Shown: piece after piece, positions 34,701 to 46,700 of the stretch
Layout of the letters: the number at the start of each line of letters is the position of its first letter
Numbering within the stretch: position 1 is the first letter of the stretch
DNA from: Podarcis raffonei
Taxonomy: Eukaryota > Chordata > Lepidosauria > Squamata > Lacertidae
DNA length: 64,000 bases
Direction: 5' to 3'
Assembly: GCF_027172205.1 (NCBI RefSeq)
Contig: NC_070604.1
Coordinates: forward strand, 76,173,023-76,237,022
Notes under the pieces: generated by a model
The model's database searches: none
Told to the model about the DNA's origin: nothing
What the model saw: only the letters and a program-made list of their open reading frames with translations
Position numbers and translations under genes: made by a program

Positions 34701-37700
34701 TTATTATCTGCCTTCCTCGAACAGGAAAGTGGAAAATTATCCTATTTTCAGATGACACAAAGTTAAGTACCCTTCATATTCCACTGCACTGCAAAGTAGT
34801 AAAAGCAACCAGAGCTTCTTCAAAATTAAGAGAACCACAGACTTATGATCAGGTGAAAGATGGAAATGTGAAAGTGGGAGAAAGAGAAGACCCCTGTTAC
34901 CACAAGGTAAGAGCATCAATTGTATACTTTCAGCCTTTGTGAACCTTATTTATAGCGACCAATTAATAAATGACTTATGGAGGCAGGCAAACTACAAGAA
35001 CCTCGTATTCCAGCTCAAAATTATGCTGGCTTCAAAGCTCAGGTATTTTTCATATTTGCATTTCCTTGTGGAATCATCTCTCCTGCCCTGAACCACGTGG
35101 CTCCTTGAGCAGTCATGGCAAGACACTGGTATTGTATGTCTGCCATACAAAACTCAGTTAGATTGCATCCCATGCCAGCCTCAAGGCTCAAACAACACAA
35201 AATCAGCACAGTCGGGTGGGGCCCTAGTGGGAGGGCTCTTGCTTAACCTTGCCTCATAGTTGTTGTGTGTGCATTTTGTGTTGATGGTTTTGTTTTGTTT
35301 TTAAAAACCTTGCTTTCTAGCATGTCTTGTTCTCTTTTATAATTGAGATGGTGACCGCAAATATAAGTAACCTTTCCTGCAATTTTTAAATCTTTTTTAT
35401 AATGAGGAAGGACAGTAATCATATGCTGTAGTAACATTCATGTATTTAGGGGTGGGGGGTGCGGGAATCAGACTGGTTTTAAAGTCCTAAAAGGAAAATT
35501 CTAGTCTCCCACTGTTCCCAAACACATAAAAAGTAACATAAGCTACATTGTTCTCAGAAAAGGAAATGTGTGTACAATGTTCATTGCATACCGGGCCAAT
35601 CAAGGAATCCTCCAAATGTCTGAGTTAAACCTTTTAGCCAAAGTGTCTTTTCAACAAGAAGCTGAAAATCTACAGCTGGTAAATTCTGGAGTAGGACAGC
35701 AGCAACTAATATCCATGGGCTCAGAACCATGTTTTCTATTTGTAGGAGTTCCATTTTGTAGGCTACATCACAGGCAAATTCCTGGATTTCCTCAGATGGC
35801 TTTTGTGGAATATGCCTAAAAGGAAAAGTGTAGTGAGCAAAGGCATTCAAAGTCTTGTATTCCCATATAGATTCAGTTTGCTTTTGCGAAATTTCTTTTT
35901 GCAAAGGATATTCCATCCATCCCACAGGACCTCTGAGTGCCACTGAGTGAGGGACCTGTGAAATTGCATTTATTTTTGCATGGAATCCCCGCCCCCACCA
36001 GCAAGCAATATTACTGATCACACCTGTCTGCCATTGACTGAACCATACAATTTAAAAGTCCAGTGCTTTTTTTCAGTGTTGTCATAGTGCAAAAACATGG
36101 ATGCAAGGCATGGATCCTTATGGCTCCATGTAATTTTATAAGGGATTTCCTCAAAAACACTATCAAATCATAGGTCACAACTGCATCCACAGTGTTGTTG
36201 TCATCCTATGCAAAAGTACAGTGGTACCTCGGGTTACATACGCTTCAGGTTACATACGCTTCAGGTTACAGACTCCGCTAACCCAGAAATAGTACCTCGG
36301 GTTAAGAACTTTGCTTCAGGATGAGAACAGAAATCGTGCTCTGGCGGCACGGCGGCAGCAGGAGGCCCCATTAGCTAAAGTGGTGTTTCAGGTTAAGAAC
36401 GGACCTCCGGAACGAATTAAGTAGTTAACCTGAGGTACCACTGTAATGCAAAAGTAATGAAGGTTCCTGAGTATCTCTGCCTTGTTTTCCTGATACTGGG
36501 AAAAACTGGATCTGTGTTTTTGATAGTGAAGTCTACACATTTTTATTTTTATTTTATTCAAGAGGACCTGTATTCATTCAACTAGACCCAACTTGTACCT
36601 GAACCTCATAGAAAAAAACACAGTGAGAGCATGTGTGTGTGAGAGCGTGTGTGTGTGTGTACACGCACCCACACGCACCCACATGCACCCCCCCCACACA
36701 CACATAAATGCACACTTCCTCTAGAAAGGAAGTAACCTGGGGTTTGGAAGAAGAGAAACAACTCAAAAGGGTAGTGCCCATATGCCACTCTCTCAAAACT
36801 CCAAATGTGCCTACGGGTCCCAAATGGTGGGTGAATAATAATAATAACAGCAGCAGCAGCAACACCACCTGGGGGTGCTTACTTTCATATCTAAAATTCA
36901 AGTAACAATATTTTAAAGTTCATATCAACAAAGTGAAGTATGCTCATTAAACAGTATTTACAATCTCTATTTAATGATCAAAAGATAGTGATTAAGGCAA
37001 AAGAAACAATTGAAGAGTACTTCAAGTAGAATTTAAATAAAGGGACAGCTTTAGAAACGGTTTGGGACGCAGGGAAAGCCGTCATGAGGGGCTTTCTAAT
37101 TCAGAAAAACAGCCATCAAAGAAAAGAAAAAGAGAAAAAGAAGGAGGAGATTTTAGTACAGTTAATGGAGAATGAAAGACAATTAACTATTAAGCCAGGT
37201 GATGAGACTATAAAACAAAATATAAAGTTATTACAAGCCCAATTTTCTATGATAGTAAACCAGGAGATTGAGTGGAAAGTTAAAATGTTGAAACAGAAGA
37301 GTTTTGAATCTGCTAATAAAATAGGGAAATATTTGGCCTGGCAACTAAGAGAAAGGAAAAAGCAAAATATGATCTGTAGGATAAGGGATGGAGACAAGAT
37401 AGTGGAAGACCCAAATGAAATAAAAAGGTTGTTTCAGAAATACTATAAGGATTTATATAAAAGAGGTAAGGAGACAGGCTATGATATAGAACGCTATCTG
37501 AAAGAACATCATTTACAACAGATATCAACCGAAGAAAAAGAATTACTAAATCAGTTGATTACAGAGGAGGAGAGAAGGCAATATCAAAGATGAAAATTGG
37601 TAAAGCGCCGGGGCCAGATGGTCTGTCAGCCAAATATTATAAAGTATTAAGTGATCAAATAAGCCCAACCCTATGTGAAGTGATGAACAATACTTTAAAA

Positions 37701-40700
37701 GAAGGGAAGACCCCGAACACCTGGAAGGAAGCCTATATTACATTAATTCCTAAAAAAGATGTGGATGCCTTAGAGGTGAAAAACTATAGGCCGATTTCGT
37801 TATTAAATAACGACTATAAACTGTTTGCGGATGTAATGGCAGAAAGATTAAAAAAAGTATTAAATAACAGAATCCATAAAGATCAAACGGGCTTCCTTCC
37901 AGGGAGACAATTGAAGGACAACGTAAGAAATGTGATAGATATCATTGAATATTTGGAAACCAGAATAGACAAACAAGCCGCTTTGATTTTCATTGATGCC
38001 GAAAAGGCCTTCGATAACGTTTCTTGGTGCTTCCTGACAGAAAATCTAAAAACGATGGGGCTGGGTGAAAGATTTAGAAAAGGTATAGAAGCTATCTATA
38101 ATGAACAAAAAGCTAAGCTAATAATAAATAACTCGACATCAGAATTTTTTGACATATCTAAAGGGACTAGACAAGGCTGCCCCCTGTCTCCTCTGTTATT
38201 TATAACAGTACTTGAAGTACTTACTAAGAGACTGAGAGAGGCAGCGGAAGTGAAAGGGATTAAGGTAGGGACTAAAGAACATAAGATAAAAGCTTTCGCG
38301 GATGATATTGTATTAACTCTAGAAGACCCGAAAAATAGTATGAAAGAAGCCTTGCAAAAATTTGAAGAGTTTGGAGCGGTGTCAGGCCTCAAGATTAATA
38401 AAAATAAGACTAAAATGTTGACTAAAAATCTAACTAAGGAAGATATTGTAGAACTAGAACAAAAGACGGGAATTATGACAGCAAAGAAAGTGAAATACCT
38501 TGGAGTGTGGATATCAGCGAAAAATATTAACCTATATAAGGATAATTATGAAGTCACTTGGAAGAATATTAAGAAAGATCTTGAAATCTGGGAGAGATTG
38601 AGGTTATCTTTTCTGGGGAGGATAGCGGTTATCAAAATGAACGTTCTCCCCAGAATGTTATTTTTGTTCCAAACCATTCCGGTACTAAAAGGTCTAAAGC
38701 AGTGTAAAGAGTGGCAAAGAGCCTTAGCGAGATACATCTGGCAAGGCAAAAGACCACGAATAAAAATGAAAATATTGGTGGACCAAAGAGAAAGAGGAGG
38801 ATTCTCTCTACCGGATCTAAGTTTATATTATGAAGCGGCGTGTTTATTGTGGCTGAAGGATTGGATAAGATTGGAAAATAGGGACATCTTGGAATTGGAA
38901 GGTTTCGATAACAGGTACGGGTGGCACTCGTACCTGTGGTACGAAAAGGTGAAAGTTCATAGAGGCTTTCTAAATCATATTTTTAGGGGACCACTATTCC
39001 AAGTATGGGAAAGAAATAAAAATATATTGGAAAGGAAGACACCTTGGTGGATTTCACCAATAGAGGTGTTAACTATAAAAAAAATAAACATGGAAGGGAA
39101 GAATGCCACCTATGAAGAACTAACTTGGAAGACAGATCAAGGGATTAAACTTAGACCATATGAAGAGATCAAAAATTTATTTACAGGGTGGTTGCAATAC
39201 CACCAAGTAAATGACCTGCTAAAAGAAGACAAAAAGAAAGTAGGATTTGAAGATAAAAAATCCAAATTTAATGTAGAAGTTATAGAAGGTAAGAACAAAA
39301 CACTGTCAATGATGTATGATATTTTGCTGGAGTGGTATACAAAAGATGAGAAGGTGAAGGAGGCCATGACTAAGTGGGCGATAGACATTGGATATAACAT
39401 CGACCTTGAGAGGTGGTTGGAACTATGGAACAAGAATATGAGATTTACGACATGCACGGCACTAAAGGAAAACCTGTGGAAAATTATCTACAGGTGGTAT
39501 CACACACCAGTGAAATTAGCGAAGATTTATAAGTTGAAGGATAAAAGATGCTGGAAATGTAGAGAGGTAGAAGGTGACCTCTACCATATGTGGTGGTTGT
39601 GTTGCAAAGTGAGAGGCTTTTGGGAATTGGTGTATAATGAACTTTAAAAAATCTTGAAATATACATTTCCCAAAAAGCCAGAAGCTTTTTTGTTAGGAAT
39701 GGTCGGTAAAGAAATTAAAAAAGAAGATCTTGTTTCTATATGCTACGACAGCTGCAAGAATTATGTTAGCACAAAATTGGAAATTAGAAGTAATACCCAA
39801 CATAAGTGATTGGCAGGTTAAAATGATAAATTATGCTGAGCTTGATAGAATATCAGGAAGATTAAGGGACCAAGACGAACAGAAATTTCATGATAATTGG
39901 AAGAAATATTTAATGTATATGGAATCTAAATCTCAGGTGACACTGGCGGGGTTGAAATAACTCTAACAGCGGGAAAGGCCTATGTAAAAGAGTTAAAAAG
40001 TACGTGACTATATAATTTATTCAATACTTACCAAAGGAGTGGAGGGAAGTCCAAGGCTCAGTTGAGACTAACTCAGTTATGCATTTTATTTATGATTTGT
40101 GAAGTGGATATAATTTGTATAAGGTATGTGGTGGATTTTTTGTTTATGTTTTTCCTGTATATATGTGCAAATATGAATAAAAATTTATAAATAAAATAAA
40201 ATAAAATAAACAGTATTTACATCAACAGGAAGTAATAAATGAGTTCAGGAATGCTTTATTTTGGGATCAGCATCCCCATGATGCATTCGCACTGTAATGC
40301 CCCTCAAATATTGAGATCTGACCAATGCTGAAGGTAGGACCAATGAATGATCTAATAGACTTGTCTGATACAGTAAAATTATGACTAAATATTGTGATAA
40401 AAGGGGTAGCGTCACTACCCAGCTAATGAGCACTTTTAAATTTTGCAGTGAAAAACAGACTCATGCTAATTTCCCCACAAGCTATTAAAATATATATATC
40501 ATACATTGTAATACCTTGGAACCAAGTTAAATGAACAGGTATCGATTCTCCCAGCTGCCAATGATCTGAGTGATACAGGCTGTCCAAAGAATATGTGTAT
40601 GCTTCCAAAATCTTCACTCAGGATTTTCCTGGCTTTCAAGAGTCCCTACAAAGGATAAAACTTGAGACATGTGCAACAGCAAAGATACATGCAGATATAC

Positions 40701-43700
40701 TACATTTATTATTTTATCATAGCTTCTACAGCATCAGTTTGCAATTTTTATGATTACCTTAGGATTCTTAGCCTATTCATCCTCACAACCTTGAGGCACA
40801 TGACTATTTTTTTCTCTTCTATAGGAAGGAAACTGTGATTGAGGTAGGAAATTGCCCTTGACAGCCAGGCAATGTTTAAATGCAACACTAAGTCATGGTT
40901 TGCATGCATCCACCTCTTACAAGCACAGGTGCAAAAAGAGCACCAGAAGTTGCTGCTTCTTTTACAGTTACCAGATTTTAACTATTGTTTGTTAAAATAA
41001 AGCAACTTCATAAAATATAGGTTGCAGCCAACTCAGAGTTGACCCATTAAAATTAATGGGCTTTAAGTCAACCAATCTCATTGATTTAAATGGGTTTACT
41101 TCAATTATGACGAATGATGGATGTAACCATATGGCTTGCAGTTAGCTTGTTTCAACAAACCATACTTAACCATTGTTTGTCCAGGTCTGGATGTCATGGC
41201 AGGCTAAGTTTAGTTTAAAACAGAAGCAAAAGTTTCCAAATTTCTTCTTGTAGCCACATTGAAGGCGGAGAGAGTAACAAATGAGCCCAAGACCAGTTCT
41301 TGTAATTGTCAACCATTGTGTAGCATTATGACCAAACAAGGCCACAGTGAATTTAAGGCCAAGCAAGATATGAACCCAGAATAAATGCCCAAGATTCCAT
41401 CCATTGGGCTACAATAATTTGAACCTGCTTTCTTACCGATGTAGATTCCTTTGGTTTAGGGACTCCTAAAAGTTCACGGGCATAAAGGGATTCTTCCAAT
41501 ACCCTCTCGTAGCTGATACTGATTGGGACAAGGTAAATGTCAAACACTTCCCTTTTAAGGAAAGGATCCATCACAATATTGAGGAGACCTGTAAGAAGAA
41601 AATTATGTTATTTAGTATGAAAATAAATGCATAATATTCATGTAAAAATTAAATCAAGATTGTTTACAGAGAGCATGATAAGTTATAGCATGTCATTTGT
41701 GCTGAACACATGGCTCAATTCTGAACATAAATTGTCTAGTTCTGTGACAAAGGCTGGAATTCTATGACCAACATACCAAACTTTGGAGTCAAAGTCTTTG
41801 CTGTGCGGCTTCTTGTCCCCTCAAGATAAAATTCAACGGGAGCATATCCATTCTTTAGGACAAAAACGACAAAAACGTAACCATTAGCAAACACAAGGAA
41901 ATCTATTAACTCATTTTTAAGTAAGTAATCTAAGTGGTGTTTATTTTTTTTATTTTAAAAAATGAATATTTTAGAAGCTACTTGGGTCAAACAAAGTATA
42001 ACCAAATGTGGCATCAACCACAAATAAAGAAATAAAGTAAACCTGAGCAAGTATTAAAACTCAACATAAAATTGCAGTTATTTACCTTTAACATAGTTTT
42101 CACATATTCAGCAAACACAGCCCAGTAGAGTTTGTTACCACCAAATGTACGTCGCATAAAAAAGGCACCTGATTTTCGTAGCAGCTCACCAACCAGTTTC
42201 ATTCCCAAGAAATCTAGCAGAGGCACAAAACAGAGTAGCGAAATCATTTGGTGTTTCAAAGTGGTACTCCATTCAGAAAGCAGAATGCAAAACACACAGA
42301 GATTCAGTCAACCACTTATGTGGGTAGTGTATCAGAAACAAAATTTCAAAAATATATTTAGAGGATATAATTTGGCAGCAAATTACATAACGTTCATAGG
42401 GTGATAAGTCATAGAATAAGAATAAGTCATAGAATAAGAATAAACACCTTAGGCTATATCCAAGGCTCCCTGCTAGTACAAAGGACATACACTAGTGGAA
42501 TGGAACTTTCCCGTCTCTCTTCGCCTGTAGCCCCCTATGGGCCCCCAAAATCAGCTGCAGAGGATTGGAAGATGCTTTGGAGTTGGTGGGTTTGGGTGTG
42601 GGTGGAGCAGAGGAGAGAAAAGTTCTGCCAGTGCACATCCTTTGCACCACTGCAGGTCTGCTGGCACTCCTCTGGCTATGACCCAATGAATTCAATGGGC
42701 TTGCTTTGTAAGGGGTTTGTGTTATGGAAGCCTTGGTATTCTACCCTGGTTTTCTGCTGGTTGTGTCAATGTACACAAGCCTTTGATAAATGACATGCAT
42801 AATTGCATCTTATGTTTTAAATGCTTATAATTAAGCTTCAAGTGTATTAACACTCCTACTTGTAATAGAGAGCTATCTTGAAGATCCAAAAGGGTTATCT
42901 TCACACTGGTGATCTCATTGGCTCCCAGTACGTTTCCGAGCACAATTCAAAGTGTTGGTGTTGACCTTTAAAGCCGTAAATGGCCTCGGCCCAGTATACC
43001 TGAAGGAGCGTCTCCACCCCCATTGTTCTGCCCGGACGCTGAGGTCCAGCGCTGAGGGCCTTCTGGCGGTTCCCTCATTGTGAGAAGCAAAGCTACAGGG
43101 AACCAGGCAGAGGGCCTTCTTGGTAGTGGCACCCTCCCTGTGGAATGCCTTCCCATCAGATGTCAAAGAGATAAACAACTACCTGACATTCAGAAGACAT
43201 CTTAAGGCAGCCCTGTTCAGGGAAGTTTTTAATGTGTGACATCTTAGTGTATTTTTGGTCTTTGTGGAAGCCGCCCAGAGTGGCTGGGGAAACCCAGCCA
43301 GATGGGCGGGGTACAAATAATAAATTATTATTATTATTATTATTATTATTCACAGGTTTTCAAGAACAAAATCCACTACGATTTCCCTCGGGACGGGCTA
43401 TTTTCCCTCCTACCGGGGGATCAAGGAATCCCTGCATTCATCAGTTCCCTTTTGGCCTGACCTTGTGCAGCCTCCTTGCTGTACAAATCCATGGGAGATT
43501 GCAAGCACAGTAAGACGACCAACACACACATTTATAGCAGTCTGATCCAAGCTCACGTTGGGCGATCCAGATTGCGCCATTACAAAATTCTGGCTATTTT
43601 AAGAATGTTTTGCTTAAAAGGAAATACTTGCCTATTCCTGCAGCAATGACAGGCAAAGCCAAGTCATAGGTGTACAGCACATAAGATAGTAAGAGAAAAT

Positions 43701-46700
43701 CGATGTAGCTGCGATGACTGGGCAGCAGAACAACGGGATGCTCTTGTATTGCCTGTTGTAACTAACGAAGAACAAAATGCCATTTATCACTATGAAGGAA
43801 TCTTGAGTTGTCTTTTTCTTTAATTTCAGCACAGGGCCACAATATTCTCTGCAACTCTTTCAGATTTTTCCTTAGAGAAGATGATTGAATAATAAACTAA
43901 AGCATCAACTTTTATGATGACTTAAACATAACAGAAGCAGGGAAGTCAGACCTCAGAAGTTCTACTTCAGCATTTTAATTACTCTGGGTTGCATGCAGTC
44001 GTTGTGTGAATGAAATAAGCTTGGCCCACACAAGGTTCACCTAATTACTTCTATGTAAGGCTGCTGTCCTAAGTATCTCCCACAGATCACTTGGGATTGC
44101 ATAAAAAGATGGCATGCCTGCAGTAGCACAATCTTTTTATATTAAAAAGTTAAAAAAAGAAGGTAAAGGACCCCTGGATGGTTAAGCCCAGTCAAATTCG
44201 ACTATGGGGTGCAGCACTCATCTCGCTTTTCAGTCCAAGGGAGCCAGTGTTTGTCCACAGACAGCTTTCCGGATCATGTGAGCAGCATGCCTAAACTGCT
44301 TCTGGCGCATGGAACACCGTGACAAGTGCCAGAGCACATGGAAACGCCGTTCACCTTCCTGCTGCAGCAGTATCTATTTATCTACTTGCGCTGGTATGCT
44401 TTCGAACTGCTAGGTTGGCAGGAGCTGGGACAGAGCAACGGGAGCTCACTTCGCTGCGCAGATTCGAAAAACAACCTGTTGACTTGTAGAGTTATTGGGC
44501 CATTGATTCCAACCCCACATTAACATTGGCATGAAAATTCGTACAAACTCATGCTTGTTGATAGTTGCATATCAAAAGCTGATACGAGAGAAAAAATGAA
44601 AAGGCGCTTCTACAAATAAAGAACAATTTTCCTTAGTCATTTTTTATACATCTTAAGGTAAAGAGTTTGGATCCAAGGAGAACAAGGTTCCCAGTGGCTA
44701 TTAGCTCGGATAGCTATGTGCCACCTCTAGGGTTGGAGGCAGTAAGCTTCTGAATACCACCAGCTGCTGGGGAGCATTGCAGCAGACATGTCCCTAGTGT
44801 GGGCTTTTCATAGGCATCTGGTTGACCACTGTGAGAACAGGAAGCTGGCCTTGATAGGCTTTTTGGTCCACTTACACAAGGCCATGAACATGGTAATTCT
44901 TTAGTTATGGGTACAACCCAAGGGTTCTGAAAAGGCCACCTCAGGGACAATCAGTATGTCAAACTGTCACACTATAATGTGGTTACTACAGTCAACATGG
45001 CCACAGATTCATTCTGATTGTGATGGTGTTTCCATATGCCTTCATACACATACTTACTTTCTGCATGCCATCTTCATTCACACAGATGCTCTTGAAAAGG
45101 GATTTAAATATTTTGCTCAGTGTGAAAGCAAAAAACCGTATAGCACCCATATGCATGCTATGCGCCATCTCGTCCAGAATTTCTGCTGCTTCTTCTTGTA
45201 TGATGTCAGGTGATTCACCTGTCTCTTTCGATAGCTATGCGAAAGATGAAGAGCAGTAGTCAATAAAAACCAAATGTCTCTGACATTTTGAAGATTGTTT
45301 GTGGCCTATAGTTGCTTTGTATGTGGCAAGTAAGAATTGTTGAAGAGGTTTACTCTCTTGCAGCAAGAACTACAAGTGCAGGTGCAAAGGAAATTATGCC
45401 TTGGGGATTTAACAGCTGTGTGACTAGCACAAATAAAATAGGGTAATCCTTTTCTTTTATGGAGATACAGTTATGGGGAAAGCCCCACCTGTTGATAAAG
45501 TTATAAATCCCTGAAACACTCCATTTCAAAGCACATATGAATTACACAAATCATGCAAAGGCCGATCCAATAAAACTCTCTCAGCTGAAAAGACCACCTC
45601 CACCTGAGCAAGACACAGAAAACAGTATAGATGATTATGCAATTTGAGGAATTTCTACTACAAGGGAAAGAAAAGAAACAAAATTCTACCCTGAGAAAAT
45701 CAAAGCAATAGCCTCATGAGTAGAAAAAAACCTGGCAGTAAACAAGGGTGCTGCTCAAAGAAGACCTACAAATACCGTATTTTTCGTTCTATAGGGCGCA
45801 CCGGCCCATAGGACGCACCTCTTTTTTTGGGGGGGGAAATGAATAAAAAAAATTATTCCCCCCCCAGCCGCGGCTGCCGCCCCAAGCCTTGCGCACACCT
45901 GCCCGAAGCACGGGGCACCCTCCGGAGGGCTCCGCATGCTTCGGGCTGCAGGCTGCCGCCCCAAGCCTTGCGCGCCCGGCGGGAGCTCCCGCCGGGCGCG
46001 CAAGGCTTGCAAACACTCGCCCGAAGCACGGAGAGCCTTCCGGAGGGCTCCCCGTGCTTCAGGTGACAGGCTGCCGCCCCAAGCCTCGCGCGCCCGTCGG
46101 GACCTCCCGCCGGGCGCGCAAGGCTTGCAGACACTCGCCCGAAGCACGGAGAGCCCTCCGGAGGGTTCCCCGTGCTTCGGGCGACAGGCTGCCGCCCCAA
46201 GCCTCACACGCTTGGCGGGACCTCCCGCCGGGCGCGCAAGGCTTGCAGACACTCGCCCGAAGCACGGGGAGCCCTCCGGGGGGCTCCCCGTGCTTCGGGT
46301 GACAGGCTGCCGCCCCAAGCCTCACACGCTCGGCGGGACCTCCCGCCGGGCGCGCAAGGCTTGCGAACACTCGCCCGAAGCACGGAGAGCCCTCCGGAGG
46401 GCTCCCCGTGCTTCGGGCTGCAGGCTGCCGCCCCAAGCCTCGCGCGCCCGTCGGGACCTCCCGCCGGGCGCGCAAGGCTTGCAGACACTCGCCCGAAGCA
46501 CGGAGAGCCCTCCGGAGGGCTCCCCGTGCTTCTGGTGACAGGTTGCCGCGCCAAGCCTCGCGCGCTCCCGCCGGGCGCACAAGGCTTGCGGACACTCGCC
46601 AGGGCTGCAGGCTGCTGCCCGCAAGCCTTGTGAGCCCGCGGGAACTCCCGCCGGGCTTGCAAGGCTTGCGGATAGCTTCCTGAAGCCTGGAGAGCGAGAG

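Noticed and set aside
37116-39666. Minus-strand frames across the L1
   Set aside because: They are antisense to L1 ORF2 and lack any domain.
43618-43632. GT four bases inside GNPAT intron 4 as the donor
   Set aside because: It would add four bases and break the frame into exon 5. The GC donor keeps the frame and matches the consensus.
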